In this document: one piece after another, positions 9,012 to 16,824 of the stretch | Layout: each line of letters opens with the position of its first letter | Numbering within the stretch: position 1 is the stretch's first letter | Assembly (NCBI GenBank): GCA_035631315.1 | Contig: DASQIZ010000020.1 | Location: forward strand, 1 to 64,000 | Origin: 40CM-2-70-7 sp035631315 | Lineage (GTDB): Bacteria; Gemmatimonadota; Gemmatimonadetes; Gemmatimonadales; GWC2-71-9 | Reading direction: 5' to 3' | DNA length: 64,000 bases | Notes under the pieces: generated by a model | What the model saw: only the letters and a program-made list of their open reading frames with translations | What the model was told of the DNA's origin: nothing | Database searches by the model: none | Translations under genes and position numbers: made by a program

Positions 9012-10329
9012 CCGATCGACGCGGACGGCGGTAGCCGTTCTCCTGGCTGTCGTGGCCATCCCGCTCCTGGGCGCGCGGGTCAGCGCCCAGGACACGACGA
9101 AGGCCAAACCGGCACCCGCTGATACCTCAAAGGCGGCCAAGCCCGATACGGCGTCGAGCCTCCTGCAGCAGGCGGCAACGGGAGATACGCACGTCGTGGC
9201 CAAGGGGGAGACCCTCTGGTCCATCGCGCGTCTGTACTTCAACGATCCGCTCCTCTGGCCCGAAATCTACCGTCTGAACACGGCGACGGTCGAAGATCCG
9301 CACTGGATTTATCCCGGCCAGGTTCTCCAGGTCAACGGCAACGCCGACACCACGACCACGGTGGTGGCGCAGACCGACACCGCGAAGGTCGTGGCGCAAA
9401 CGCCGACGCCGGTCGACACCGTGCATGCCGACACCGTGAAGGCTGATACGGCGCACGCCGTGGTCGACACGACGCCCAAGCTCGATACCACCGCCGTCGC
9501 CGCACCGGCCGCCGCCGATACTACCGGGCCACCGCCGCCGGAGCCGGTCTCGAACAACAACGGCGAAACGATCTTCGATCATCCGGTCACGCCCAAGCAG
9601 CAGATCGAGAATCAGCTGCGCGCGTACCTCCACCAGGTCTACCGCCCCGTGCGCCCCGGCGAGTTTTACTCGGCCGGCTGGCTGACGGAGGGCGAGAAAC
9701 TTCCGTGGGGTGATGTGGTCGGGGCGACCGCTCGTCCGGCGATCACCCGGCTCACGCAGCTCACGGAGGCCGGGCAGTATCAGGAGATCGCGATCACGCC
9801 TCCGGGGAACGCGAGCTATCACGTCGGTGATTCGCTGCTACTGGCGCGGCGCGACCGCGACGTCTCCGGGTGGGGCGACGTGATCGTCCCCGTGGGGATC
9901 GCGCGGGTGACCACCGTTCAGCCGAAGCAGGTGCTGGGCACGATCATCCAGCAATACGGCCGCATCCACACGGGCAACCTCGCGCTGCCGCTCGAGCCGT
10001 TCCGGAATCCGGGTGAGAGCCGGCCGGCACCGGTGACGCAGGGATTGCAGGGCTCGATAGTTGCACAGCGGGATCTCGAGCCCCTGGCGGGGACGCAGAC
10101 CATCTACTTCATCGACAAGGGACGCTCCGAAGGCGTGACCCCGGGCGACATTTTCGAAGCCTACCGCCCCGCGACGGGCGACATGGGGACCGCGTCGGAA
10201 CAGGTGTTGGTGCAGTTCCTGATCGTGCACACCCGAGAGCACTCCGCGTCGGCCCTGGTGATCGGCATTACGCAGCCCAACATCAGGGCCGGGACCAAGG
10301 TTCGCCTGGTCCGGAAGATGCCCTCCTGA
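8983..10329 (+). CDS. Exported LysM-domain protein
   Basis: 448-residue exported protein with a signal peptide (about 1-35, ending VSA-Q), a Thr/Asp/Ala-rich segment and one LysM peptidoglycan-binding domain at about 70-117 (HVVAKGETLWSIARLYF ... YPGQVLQV). A second Ala/Thr/Asp-rich spacer (about 120-180) leads to a 270-residue C-terminal region. I cannot assign that region, but it contains repeated beta-like segments (GDVVGAT, GDSLLLARR, GDIFEAYRP). No catalytic motif is evident. It probably has a cell-wall-binding or structural role in the periplasm. ATG 8983 lies inside the end of ssb; the ATG three codons later is also possible. Confidence 0.8.
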   Translation: MRRMTISRSSRSTRTAVAVLLAVVAIPLLGARVSAQDTTKAKPAPADTSKAAKPDTASSLLQQAATGDTHVVAKGETLWSIARLYFNDPLLWPEIYRLNTATVEDPHWIYPGQVLQVNGNADTTTTVVAQTDTAKVVAQTPTPVDTVHADTVKADTAHAVVDTTPKLDTTAVAAPAAADTTGPPPPEPVSNNNGETIFDHPVTPKQQIENQLRAYLHQVYRPVRPGEFYSAGWLTEGEKLPWGDVVGATARPAITRLTQLTEAGQYQEIAITPPGNASYHVGDSLLLARRDRDVSGWGDVIVPVGIARVTTVQPKQVLGTIIQQYGRIHTGNLALPLEPFRNPGESRPAPVTQGLQGSIVAQRDLEPLAGTQTIYFIDKGRSEGVTPGDIFEAYRPATGDMGTASEQVLVQFLIVHTREHSASALVIGITQPNIRAGTKVRLVRKMPS

Positions 10330-10334
10330 TCCGC

Positions 10335-10363
10335 CGCCGGACCTCGAGTCATTCGGTCCGGCG
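10335..10363 (+). terminator. Terminator-like hairpin after the LysM gene
   Basis: A perfect 9-bp stem (CGCCGGACC at 10335-10343 and GGTCCGGCG at 10355-10363) with an 11-base loop lies six bases after the LysM stop. There is no U-tract, so it could be a weak or factor-assisted terminator or an mRNA 3' stabiliser. Confidence 0.4.
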
Positions 10364-10468
10364 TCGCCTCGCAAGTCCTGAGTGCTCCGTGTGCCCCGCC
10401 AGCCGGCGCCGTTTCGCGCGCCTGGGCCGGGGTGTATCCGCACTTCAACTAAGGAACGTATTCGATCT

Positions 10469-11413
10469 ATGGCTCGAAGGGTCTTGGTGACTGGTGGCGC
10501 AGGCTTCATCGGCTCCCACGTGGCGGACGCCCATCTCGCGGCCGGTGACGAGGTCACGATCCTCGACAATCTCTCCACCGGCCGCCGTGAGAACGTGCCC
10601 GCGAAGGCGAAGCTGGTGGAGGCGGACGTCCGGTCCCCGGAGGCGCGCGCGCTGCTGACCTCCGGGGGCTTCAGCGTGCTGAATCACCACGCGGCGCAGA
10701 TGGACGTGCGGCGGTCGGTCGAGGATCCGGTCTACGACGCCGGGGTCAATGTCGTGGGCCTCCTCAATCTCCTGGAGGGAGCCCGGGCGGGCGGGGTGAA
10801 ACGGGTGGTCTTCGCGTCGTCGGGGGGCACGGTCTACGGGGAAGGGGACAAGCTGCCGTTCTCCGAGCCCGATCCGAAACTGCCGACGTCTCCATATGGG
10901 ACCGCCAAGCTCGCTTCCGAGTACTATCTGGCGACGTTCTCCCAGCTGTACGGGATCGAGGCCGCGGTGCTGCGCTACAGCAATGTGTACGGCCCCCGGC
11001 AGAACCCGCATGGCGAGGCGGGCGTCATCGCGATCTTTTCGAAACGCATCGCCGGCGGCGAACCGATTACAATTTTTGGAGACGGTGGGCAGACGCGGGA
11101 CATGGTGTACGCGCTCGACGTGGCGGAAGCCAACGTGCGCGCGTCGACCGCGACGCTGCCTCAGCTGACGAGTCTCGACGCGCGGGCCTGGAATATCGGG
11201 ACCGGCGTGGAGACCACGGTGAATCAGCTGGCGGAGCTGCTGGCTGCCGGTGCCGGCAAGCCCGCGAACATCAAGCGAGCGCCGGCCCGGGCCGGAGAGA
11301 TCCTCCGCAGCTCGCTCGCGACCGAGAAGGCCGCCCGGGAGCTGAACTGGCGTCCCCGCACGCCGCTGGCCGAGGGCCTGCGGGCGACGATTCGATCAAT
11401 AATGGAGGCGTGA
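10469..11413 (+). CDS. NAD-dependent sugar-nucleotide epimerase/dehydratase (GalE-like)
   Basis: Extended SDR-fold enzyme of 314 residues acting on nucleotide sugars. It has the NAD-binding glycine motif TGGAGFIGSH (8-17), the Ser-containing FASSGGTVYGEG and the catalytic Tyr143 xxx Lys147 in SPYGTAKLASEYY. NVYGPRQNPHGEAGV and GDGGQTRDMVYALDVA are typical of UDP-glucose 4-epimerase-like members. The exact substrate cannot be read from sequence. The start is ATG 10469 with AAGGAA at 10451-10456; the longer in-frame extension to 10382 has no family similarity. It sits immediately upstream of tolQ, with one base between them. Confidence 0.88.
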   Translation: MARRVLVTGGAGFIGSHVADAHLAAGDEVTILDNLSTGRRENVPAKAKLVEADVRSPEARALLTSGGFSVLNHHAAQMDVRRSVEDPVYDAGVNVVGLLNLLEGARAGGVKRVVFASSGGTVYGEGDKLPFSEPDPKLPTSPYGTAKLASEYYLATFSQLYGIEAAVLRYSNVYGPRQNPHGEAGVIAIFSKRIAGGEPITIFGDGGQTRDMVYALDVAEANVRASTATLPQLTSLDARAWNIGTGVETTVNQLAELLAAGAGKPANIKRAPARAGEILRSSLATEKAARELNWRPRTPLAEGLRATIRSIMEA

Positions 11414-11414
11414 C

Positions 11415-12128
11415 GTGTTGCTGCAGCTCGGGCGGGCCGTCCCCACCACGCCGTGGGAGCTGGTACTCACCTCGAGTCGCGAGACCAAGGTTGTCCTCGT
11501 GGTACTCGTCCTCTTCTCCCTCGCGTCGTGGTACATCATCGCGCTCAAGTGGTGGCAGTTCGGGCGGCTCCGCCGGCAGGCGGACCGCTTCATGGTCGAA
11601 ATCGAGAAGGCCCAGCGGCTCGAAGACGCGCACCATGCCGCCATGCGGCTGCAGCCCTCTCCGTATCGCCGGCTGCTGCTCGAGGGCATTCACTTCTTCT
11701 CTGAGCTGAAGCCCGGCACTCTCAAGCGGGATCCGGCGGTTCCGATCTCCACACTCACGCCGACGCAGCTCGAAGCCCTGCGCATGATGCTGTCGAAGGA
11801 GGTCGCGGCGGAACGCGATGCCGCGGCGCGGTTCATCCCCTGGCTCGCGACCTTCGGATCGGTCTCCCCGCTGCTCGGCCTCCTGGGCACCGTGCTCGGC
11901 GTGATGGACGCGTTCATCGGGATCGCGGCCGGCGGCTCCGGCAACATCGGCGCCGTCGCTCCCGGCGTCGCCGAGGCGCTCGTGACGACGGTCGCCGGTC
12001 TGGCGGTGGCCGTGCCCGCGGTGATGTCCTACAACTGGTTCGTGAACCGGCTGGGACTCTTCGCGGGTGAGCTCGAGGGCTTCGCCCAGGAGATCATCGG
12101 CACGATGGCCCGGGAAGGACGGCTCTAG
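11415..12128 (+). CDS. tolQ: TolQ/ExbB-family proton channel
   Basis: Inner-membrane MotA/TolQ/ExbB protein of 237 residues that, with TolR, converts proton flow into movement of TolA/TonB. It has one N-terminal TM segment (about 26-45) and two TM helices after a cytoplasmic loop, in LATFGSVSPLLGLLGTVLG and the segment ending VAGLAVAVPAVMSYN. Linkage to tolR, tolB, pal and cpoB favours TolQ over ExbB. The GTG start follows GGAGG at 11403-11407. Confidence 0.9.
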   Translation: MLLQLGRAVPTTPWELVLTSSRETKVVLVVLVLFSLASWYIIALKWWQFGRLRRQADRFMVEIEKAQRLEDAHHAAMRLQPSPYRRLLLEGIHFFSELKPGTLKRDPAVPISTLTPTQLEALRMMLSKEVAAERDAAARFIPWLATFGSVSPLLGLLGTVLGVMDAFIGIAAGGSGNIGAVAPGVAEALVTTVAGLAVAVPAVMSYNWFVNRLGLFAGELEGFAQEIIGTMAREGRL

Positions 12129-12131
12129 GCC

Positions 12132-12569
12132 ATGGCCGGTGGCCTCCTCTCGGGAGGCGGTCTCCGCGGCCGCGGAGAGCTCCCTCTCAACGCCGACATC
12201 AACGTCACGTCCCTGGTGGACGTCGCGTTCGTCCTGCTGATCATTTTCATGATCACCGCGCCCATCATGCAGGGCGGGGTGGACGTGCGGCTTCCCCATG
12301 CCGCCGCGAAACCCCTCGAGCCCAACCAGGGCCTGATCGTCACGATCGACAAGTCCGGCTCGATCTTCCTGGATCAGTCTCCCCTCACCTACGCCGAATT
12401 CAAAGCCACCTTCGCGGCGTTTGTGCGGAGCAAACACCCGTCCGGCGTGTACCTCCGGGCGGACCAGCAGGTGGCGTATGGGACGGTGGTGCAGGTGTTG
12501 GCGGTGATCCGGGAGTCGGGAGTGAATGACGTCGGCCTCGTGGCCGAGCCGGAGTCCGTGAGCAAGTGA
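12132..12569 (+). CDS. tolR: TolR/ExbD-family protein
   Basis: 145-residue partner of TolQ. A single TM helix (about 29-46) contains Asp30 in LVDVAFVLLIIFMIT, the position of the proton-carrying Asp in TolR/ExbD. The periplasmic domain follows (VYLRADQQVAYGTVVQVL). ATG 12132 lies three bases after the tolQ stop. The stop overlaps the next gene's GTG (GTGA). Confidence 0.92.
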   Translation: MAGGLLSGGGLRGRGELPLNADINVTSLVDVAFVLLIIFMITAPIMQGGVDVRLPHAAAKPLEPNQGLIVTIDKSGSIFLDQSPLTYAEFKATFAAFVRSKHPSGVYLRADQQVAYGTVVQVLAVIRESGVNDVGLVAEPESVSK

Positions 12570-13252
12570 GCGGCCGGTCCCGCGCGCCCGGAGGCGCCGG
12601 CATTGGCTTGATCGGCACGATCGGTGTGCACGCCGTCGCGGTGGCGTTCGTGATCGTGTCCGCGCGCCACGCGCAGGCGGTGACGCCGCCGACCTACGCG
12701 GTGCGGCTCGTCGCGGCCCCCGACCCGACGCCCGATCAGCGGAAGGCCCCCGACGTGGTGCAGCGCGAGGCCGCGACGCCCCCACCGCCCGCTCCCGCAC
12801 CGCCGACCAAGAAGCCGGCGCCGAAGCCGGCGCCGGCACCGCCGCCGAACGCCGACACCAAGAAGCGTGAGGCCGCACCCAAGACGCAAGCCCTGCAGCG
12901 GATCGCGGGAGAGGCCCCGTCGACGGGACACGATGTCGCGACGGTCAGCACCGAAGGACAGGAGTTTCCATTCCCGGAGTATTTGCAGAACATCGTGTCG
13001 CAGGTGCTCCGGCGCTGGCAGCGGCCCGATCAAAGCACGCCGCTGGAAGCCGAGGTGTCATTCTTCGTGCATAAGGACGGATCGGTGACCGGACTGCAGT
13101 TCACCAAACGGTCGGGCAACTTCGCGTTCGACCTCGAGGCTGAAGGTGCCGTCGAGTCGGCGGGGCAGAGCAAGGCCTTCGGCGCGCTGCCGGATGGCTG
13201 GAACCAGGACGTGCTGTTCGTCCGATTCTACTTTTCTGGAGTGCGGCAATGA
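12566..13252 (+). CDS. TonB/TolA-like energy-transducing protein
   Basis: 228-residue protein with a single N-terminal TM anchor (about 12-36), a Pro/Ala/Lys-rich periplasm-spanning stretch (about 55-105) and a C-terminal globular domain (about 130-228) with the TonB/TolA-type pattern VLRRWQRP ... VSFFVHKDGSVTGLQ. Its place between tolR and tolB indicates the TolA role, linking TolQR to TolB-Pal. The C domain resembles the TonB_C type, and the helical middle of enterobacterial TolA is missing. GTG 12566 overlaps tolR by four bases, and the stop overlaps the ATG of tolB. Confidence 0.82.
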   Translation: MSGRSRAPGGAGIGLIGTIGVHAVAVAFVIVSARHAQAVTPPTYAVRLVAAPDPTPDQRKAPDVVQREAATPPPPAPAPPTKKPAPKPAPAPPPNADTKKREAAPKTQALQRIAGEAPSTGHDVATVSTEGQEFPFPEYLQNIVSQVLRRWQRPDQSTPLEAEVSFFVHKDGSVTGLQFTKRSGNFAFDLEAEGAVESAGQSKAFGALPDGWNQDVLFVRFYFSGVRQ

Positions 13253-14628
13253 AGACGGTGAGACGGTTAGACGGTAAGACGGTCGGAGTGATAGTTCTTA
13301 CCGTCAGCACCGTCGTCCCGTCCTACCGTCTATGGTCTCAAGACTCCACCATCGACAAGGGCGTCCGGATCGGGATCACCTACCGGCCCGGGGTCCGCCC
13401 CGGCCTGGTGGTGCTCCCTACCGCTCCCGGCCAGCTCGACTCGGTGCGCGCCATCGTCGGCCGCGACCTCGATTTCTCGGACCGCTACGAGGTGATCACG
13501 CTGCCGGGGGGTGACTCCCTCGATCCGGGCCCTTCCGTCCCGGCCGGGGGTCACACCGCGACCAAGAGCATCTCGGGCCTCAATTATTCATTGTATCAGG
13601 CGTTGGGAGCCGACTTCGCGGTGCAGTTCCGGACGGTGGGCGACTCGGTGCTGTTGCTCCTGCACGACGTCGCGGCCGGCGCGGTCCGACGCACCTTCAG
13701 CACACGACTGACGGCGCCTGGCGATCCCGGGTACCGCATGGCGATTCACCGTCTCGCGGACCAGGTCGTCCAGGCCTCCCTGGGGGCTCCGGGGAACGCG
13801 GCCACCCGGATTCTCTTCGTGAAGGACAAGCACGTGTATTCGGTCGACCAGGATGGCGCCAATTTCCACCTGGTCTCGTCGGCCACGAAGGAGGCCCTCT
13901 CGCCGGCCTGGTCCCCGGACGGCAAGAAGATCGCGTACATGGAGTTCAACGGGGGCCACGGGCAGATCAACCTGCTGGACCTCGCGACCGGAAAGCGGTC
14001 GGTGGTGTATGGAAGCACCGGCAAGTACTCGGACTTCACCCCCGCGTTCTCTCCCGACGGCAAGACCGTCGCGTTCAGCCGCGCGACCGAAGAGGGAACG
14101 GACTTGTGGACAGTGAACTATCGCGATGCGTGCTGTCTACAGCGCTTGACCGTAGGCAGGTATTCTGACAACTTGTCCCCGACCTACAGTCCGGACGGGC
14201 GTCGCATCGCCTTCGTCTCGACCCGCCCGGGTCTGGCGCAGATTTACGTGATGGGCGCCGACGGGACCGATCAACAGCTCTTCGCTCCCTTCGACTATGG
14301 TGTAACGGGGTCCTCCAATGCGCCCGATTGGTCCCCGGATGGACTCTCGGTAGCGTTTCACCGTGACGTCGGCGGCACCTTGCAGGTCTTCGTGCTGGAC
14401 GTCCGCAAGGGCACGGTGAAGCAGTTGACGTCTGTCGGGCGAAACGAAGATCCGACGTGGGCGCCCGACAGCCGCCATTTAGCGTTCGTTTCGGATCGCG
14501 CGGGGTACCGGCAGCTCTGGATCATCGATTTGGAGACCGGCCGCATTCGCCCCCTGTTGCAGCAGAGCGGGGAGCGTTTGCCGGCCTGGTCGCCGCGGCT
14601 GCCGGAAGCCGCCTCAGCCACCCCCTGA
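13249..14628 (+). CDS. tolB: TolB, Tol-Pal translocation protein
   Basis: Periplasmic beta-propeller of 459 residues that binds Pal and is moved by the TolQRA motor. An N-terminal domain (about 35-170) precedes a six-bladed propeller built of PD40 repeats, visible as recurring SPAWSPDGKKIAYM, TPAFSPDGKTVAFSR, SPTYSPDGRRIAFVS and PDWSPDGLSVAFH. The signal-peptide region (about 1-30) is unusual: it is encoded almost entirely by octamer repeats in inverted arrangement (13253-13331), giving a rather polar leader. The start is fixed by an ATGA overlap with the upstream gene. Confidence 0.93.
   Translation: MKTVRRLDGKTVGVIVLTVSTVVPSYRLWSQDSTIDKGVRIGITYRPGVRPGLVVLPTAPGQLDSVRAIVGRDLDFSDRYEVITLPGGDSLDPGPSVPAGGHTATKSISGLNYSLYQALGADFAVQFRTVGDSVLLLLHDVAAGAVRRTFSTRLTAPGDPGYRMAIHRLADQVVQASLGAPGNAATRILFVKDKHVYSVDQDGANFHLVSSATKEALSPAWSPDGKKIAYMEFNGGHGQINLLDLATGKRSVVYGSTGKYSDFTPAFSPDGKTVAFSRATEEGTDLWTVNYRDACCLQRLTVGRYSDNLSPTYSPDGRRIAFVSTRPGLAQIYVMGADGTDQQLFAPFDYGVTGSSNAPDWSPDGLSVAFHRDVGGTLQVFVLDVRKGTVKQLTSVGRNEDPTWAPDSRHLAFVSDRAGYRQLWIIDLETGRIRPLLQQSGERLPAWSPRLPEAASATP
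13253..13331. repeat. Inverted octamer array (AGACGGTN) in the tolB leader
   Basis: Four consecutive octamers AGACGGTG, AGACGGTT, AGACGGTA and AGACGGTC fill 13253-13284. After 13 bases, the opposite-strand units TTACCGTC, AGCACCGTC, GTCCCGTC and CTACCGTCT fill 13298-13331. The arms can pair as a long hairpin covering the first codons of tolB. Confidence 0.8.
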
Positions 14629-14645
14629 CCTGGAGACCGAGTCCC

Positions 14646-15266
14646 ATGACACGCCTGCAATCGCTGGCCCTCGCGGCACTCACGACGGCAATCGCCGTCG
14701 CCGCCTGCGGCAAGAAGCCTGACACCACGCCGACCCCGGTCGCGCAAGCGGACACCGCCGCCGAGAACGCCAAGCGCCGCGCCGACTCGATCGCCGCCGC
14801 GCAGGCCGACTCGGCCGCGCGCGCCCGCGCCATGGCCGACAGTATCGCGCGCGCCCGCGCGGCGGATTCCGCCGCGGCTGCGGCCCGCGCCGGCGATGAG
14901 GTGCGGTCGATGCTGGCGACCATGATTCACTTCGAGTTCAACAAGGCCGAGGTCCAGGGGGCCGATCAGGCGATCCTCGATCAGAAGATCGCGATTCTGC
15001 AGAAGAACCCCGGGCTCCGGATCCAGATCGCCGGGAATTGCGACGAGCGCGGCTCGCAGGAGTACAACCTCGCGCTCGGGAACCGCCGAGCCAACGCCGC
15101 CAAGCAGTACCTGGTGACGCATGGCATCGACGCGGGCCGCATCGAAACGGTGTCGAACGGCGAAGAGCGGCCGCTCGATCCCGCCCACAACGAAGACGCC
15201 TGGGCCAAGAACCGTCGCGATGAGTTCTCCATCCTCGCCGGTGGCGACGCCCTGGTGAAGCCGTAA
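14646..15266 (+). CDS. pal: Peptidoglycan-associated lipoprotein Pal
   Basis: Outer-membrane lipoprotein of 206 residues that binds peptidoglycan and TolB. The signal peptide ends in the lipobox AVAAC, with Cys21 as the lipidated residue. An Ala/Arg/Asp-rich, probably helical stretch (about 35-90, repeated DSIAAAQADSAARARA) is a longer spacer than usual. The OmpA-like domain (about 95-200) contains MIHFEFNKAEV and NCDERGSQEYNLALGNRRA, the peptidoglycan-binding helix. The start is ATG 14646, preceded by GGAG at 14631-14634, 17 bases after the tolB stop. Confidence 0.95.
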   Translation: MTRLQSLALAALTTAIAVAACGKKPDTTPTPVAQADTAAENAKRRADSIAAAQADSAARARAMADSIARARAADSAAAAARAGDEVRSMLATMIHFEFNKAEVQGADQAILDQKIAILQKNPGLRIQIAGNCDERGSQEYNLALGNRRANAAKQYLVTHGIDAGRIETVSNGEERPLDPAHNEDAWAKNRRDEFSILAGGDALVKP

Positions 15267-15268
15267 GG

Positions 15269-16042
15269 GTGTTCCGTAGAACAGCGCGACACCTCGCGCT
15301 CCTCGGCCTCGGGATCACCGCCGGATGCGCCCTCAAGGGCGACGTCCGGAAGGTCGGTCTCGAGGTCGAGGCCCTTCAGGCGCAGATGACCCGATCCGAT
15401 TCGGTACGCCGGGCGGAGCGGGACAGCACGCTCGCGGCCATCGCCGCAGTGCAGCAGACGCTCGCCGCGCAGCAGAACTATCTCGTGCAGATGCGCGGCG
15501 ACGCGAAGAACGACCACCTCAACATCAATCAGCAGTTGGTCAGCGTGCAGGAGCTCACCGGGCAGAGCCAGCAGCGGCTGTCCGAGCTCCGCGCGCAGAT
15601 CGAGCAGCGGGCGGCGCAACCCGTGCCCGCGCCCGACACCACCCGCGGGCCCGCGCCGAGCGTGTCCGGTGCCAGCGCGGACCAGATGTACGACGCCTCC
15701 CTGCAGCAGTACCGGAAGGGCAGCGTGGCGACGGCCCGGATGGGATTCCGGGCATTCCTGCAGTCCTTCCCCACGGACACCCGGGTCTCCGACGCCCTCT
15801 TCTACATCGGGGAAAGCTTCGGCGACCAGCAGCCCGACTCCGCGGCTCCGGTGTATGCACAGCTCGTGAAGAGTTTCCCCAACTCCGTCCGGGCACCCAC
15901 GGCGCTCTACAAGCTGGGTCTCCTGTACGAAAAGTCGGACAAGGCGCAGGCCCGGACGTACTTCAACCGGGTGATCGCGGGCTATCCGCGCTCGGACGAG
16001 GCCAACCTCGCCCGCATCCGGCTCCAGGCACTCGGGCGCTAG
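15269..16042 (+). CDS. cpoB: CpoB/YbgF-like cell-division coordinator
   Basis: 257-residue exported protein that in other bacteria links Tol-Pal to septal peptidoglycan synthesis. It has a coiled-coil N-terminal region (about 25-110) and TPR repeats (about 130-257: YRKGSVATARMGFRAFLQSFP, ALYKLGLLYEKSDKAQART). Unlike E. coli CpoB, the leader ends ITAGC, a lipobox with Cys20, suggesting a membrane-anchored form. The GTG start is two bases after the pal stop, in the canonical tol-pal gene order. Confidence 0.9.
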   Translation: MFRRTARHLALLGLGITAGCALKGDVRKVGLEVEALQAQMTRSDSVRRAERDSTLAAIAAVQQTLAAQQNYLVQMRGDAKNDHLNINQQLVSVQELTGQSQQRLSELRAQIEQRAAQPVPAPDTTRGPAPSVSGASADQMYDASLQQYRKGSVATARMGFRAFLQSFPTDTRVSDALFYIGESFGDQQPDSAAPVYAQLVKSFPNSVRAPTALYKLGLLYEKSDKAQARTYFNRVIAGYPRSDEANLARIRLQALGR

Positions 16043-16053
16043 CTAGGGCCCGA

Positions 16054-16824
16054 GTGGCCGAATCACGATCCCGCGGCGAGATGCCGTTCCTCGAGCACCT
16101 CGAGGAGCTTCGGTGGCGCCTCCTCCGCAGCGCCATCGCGCTGACCATCGGCGCCCTCATCGGCTGGGGCGTCGTCCAGCATTTCGACATCCTCGGAATC
16201 TTGATGCGTCCCATCGGGCCGCTCCTTCCCACGGGCAAGCTGATGGTGACCGGCCCGGCCGAGGGATTTTTCATCACGATGAAGCTGGCGGTGGCGGTGG
16301 GGCTGGTCCTCTCCTCTCCGGTGATCATCTATCAGGCTTGGGCGTTTCTGGCGCCCGCCCTTTACGACCGCGAGCGCCGGGTAATCGTGCCGTCCCTCGT
16401 GGTCGGGGTGGTGCTCTTCTCCGCGGGCGTCGCGGCCGCCTACTTCCTCGTGCTGCCGCGGGCCTTGGCGGTGCTGATGTCGTTCCAGCGTCAGCATCTC
16501 GAGCCCATCATCACCGCCGACCGCTACTTCGCCATCGCGATTCCGCTGGTGCTCGCGTTCGGGGCGATCACCGAGCTGCCCCTCGTGATGATCATCCTCG
16601 CCGGGTTCGGGCTCGTGAATGCGAAGTTCCTGGCCCGGAACCGCCGGTACGCTCTCGTCATCGCGGCTCTGCTCTCGGCGTTCCTCGCGCCACCCGACGC
16701 CCTGTCGATGATCGTGATGATGGTCCCGCTGCTCGTGCTGTATGAGATCAGCATCTGGTGCGTCTGGGTCGTGGGCCGGCGCCGGGACCGGCGCGCCGCC
16801 GCGGCGGCCGCCGACGCGACGTGA
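16054..16824 (+). CDS. tatC: Sec-independent protein translocase TatC
   Basis: Core receptor of the twin-arginine translocon, 256 residues with six predicted TM helices. The cytoplasmic N-terminal signature MPFLEHLEELRWRLL and the later FGAITELPLVMIIL are diagnostic. The start is GTG 16054, 11 bases after cpoB; ATG 16081 would remove nine residues. The long frame back to 15325 is antigenic noise over cpoB. The TatA-type partners are at 29.2-29.7 kb instead of adjacent. The stop overlaps the lptD GTG (GTGA). Confidence 0.93.
   Translation: MAESRSRGEMPFLEHLEELRWRLLRSAIALTIGALIGWGVVQHFDILGILMRPIGPLLPTGKLMVTGPAEGFFITMKLAVAVGLVLSSPVIIYQAWAFLAPALYDRERRVIVPSLVVGVVLFSAGVAAAYFLVLPRALAVLMSFQRQHLEPIITADRYFAIAIPLVLAFGAITELPLVMIILAGFGLVNAKFLARNRRYALVIAALLSAFLAPPDALSMIVMMVPLLVLYEISIWCVWVVGRRRDRRAAAAAADAT

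Noticed and set aside
11271..12878. 535-residue antisense frame over the epimerase and tolQR
   Set aside because: Low-complexity Arg/His/Glu sequence spanning several real genes.
15325..16053. Long extension upstream of tatC
   Set aside because: It overlaps cpoB in another frame and is not TatC-like; TatC similarity starts at about 16081.
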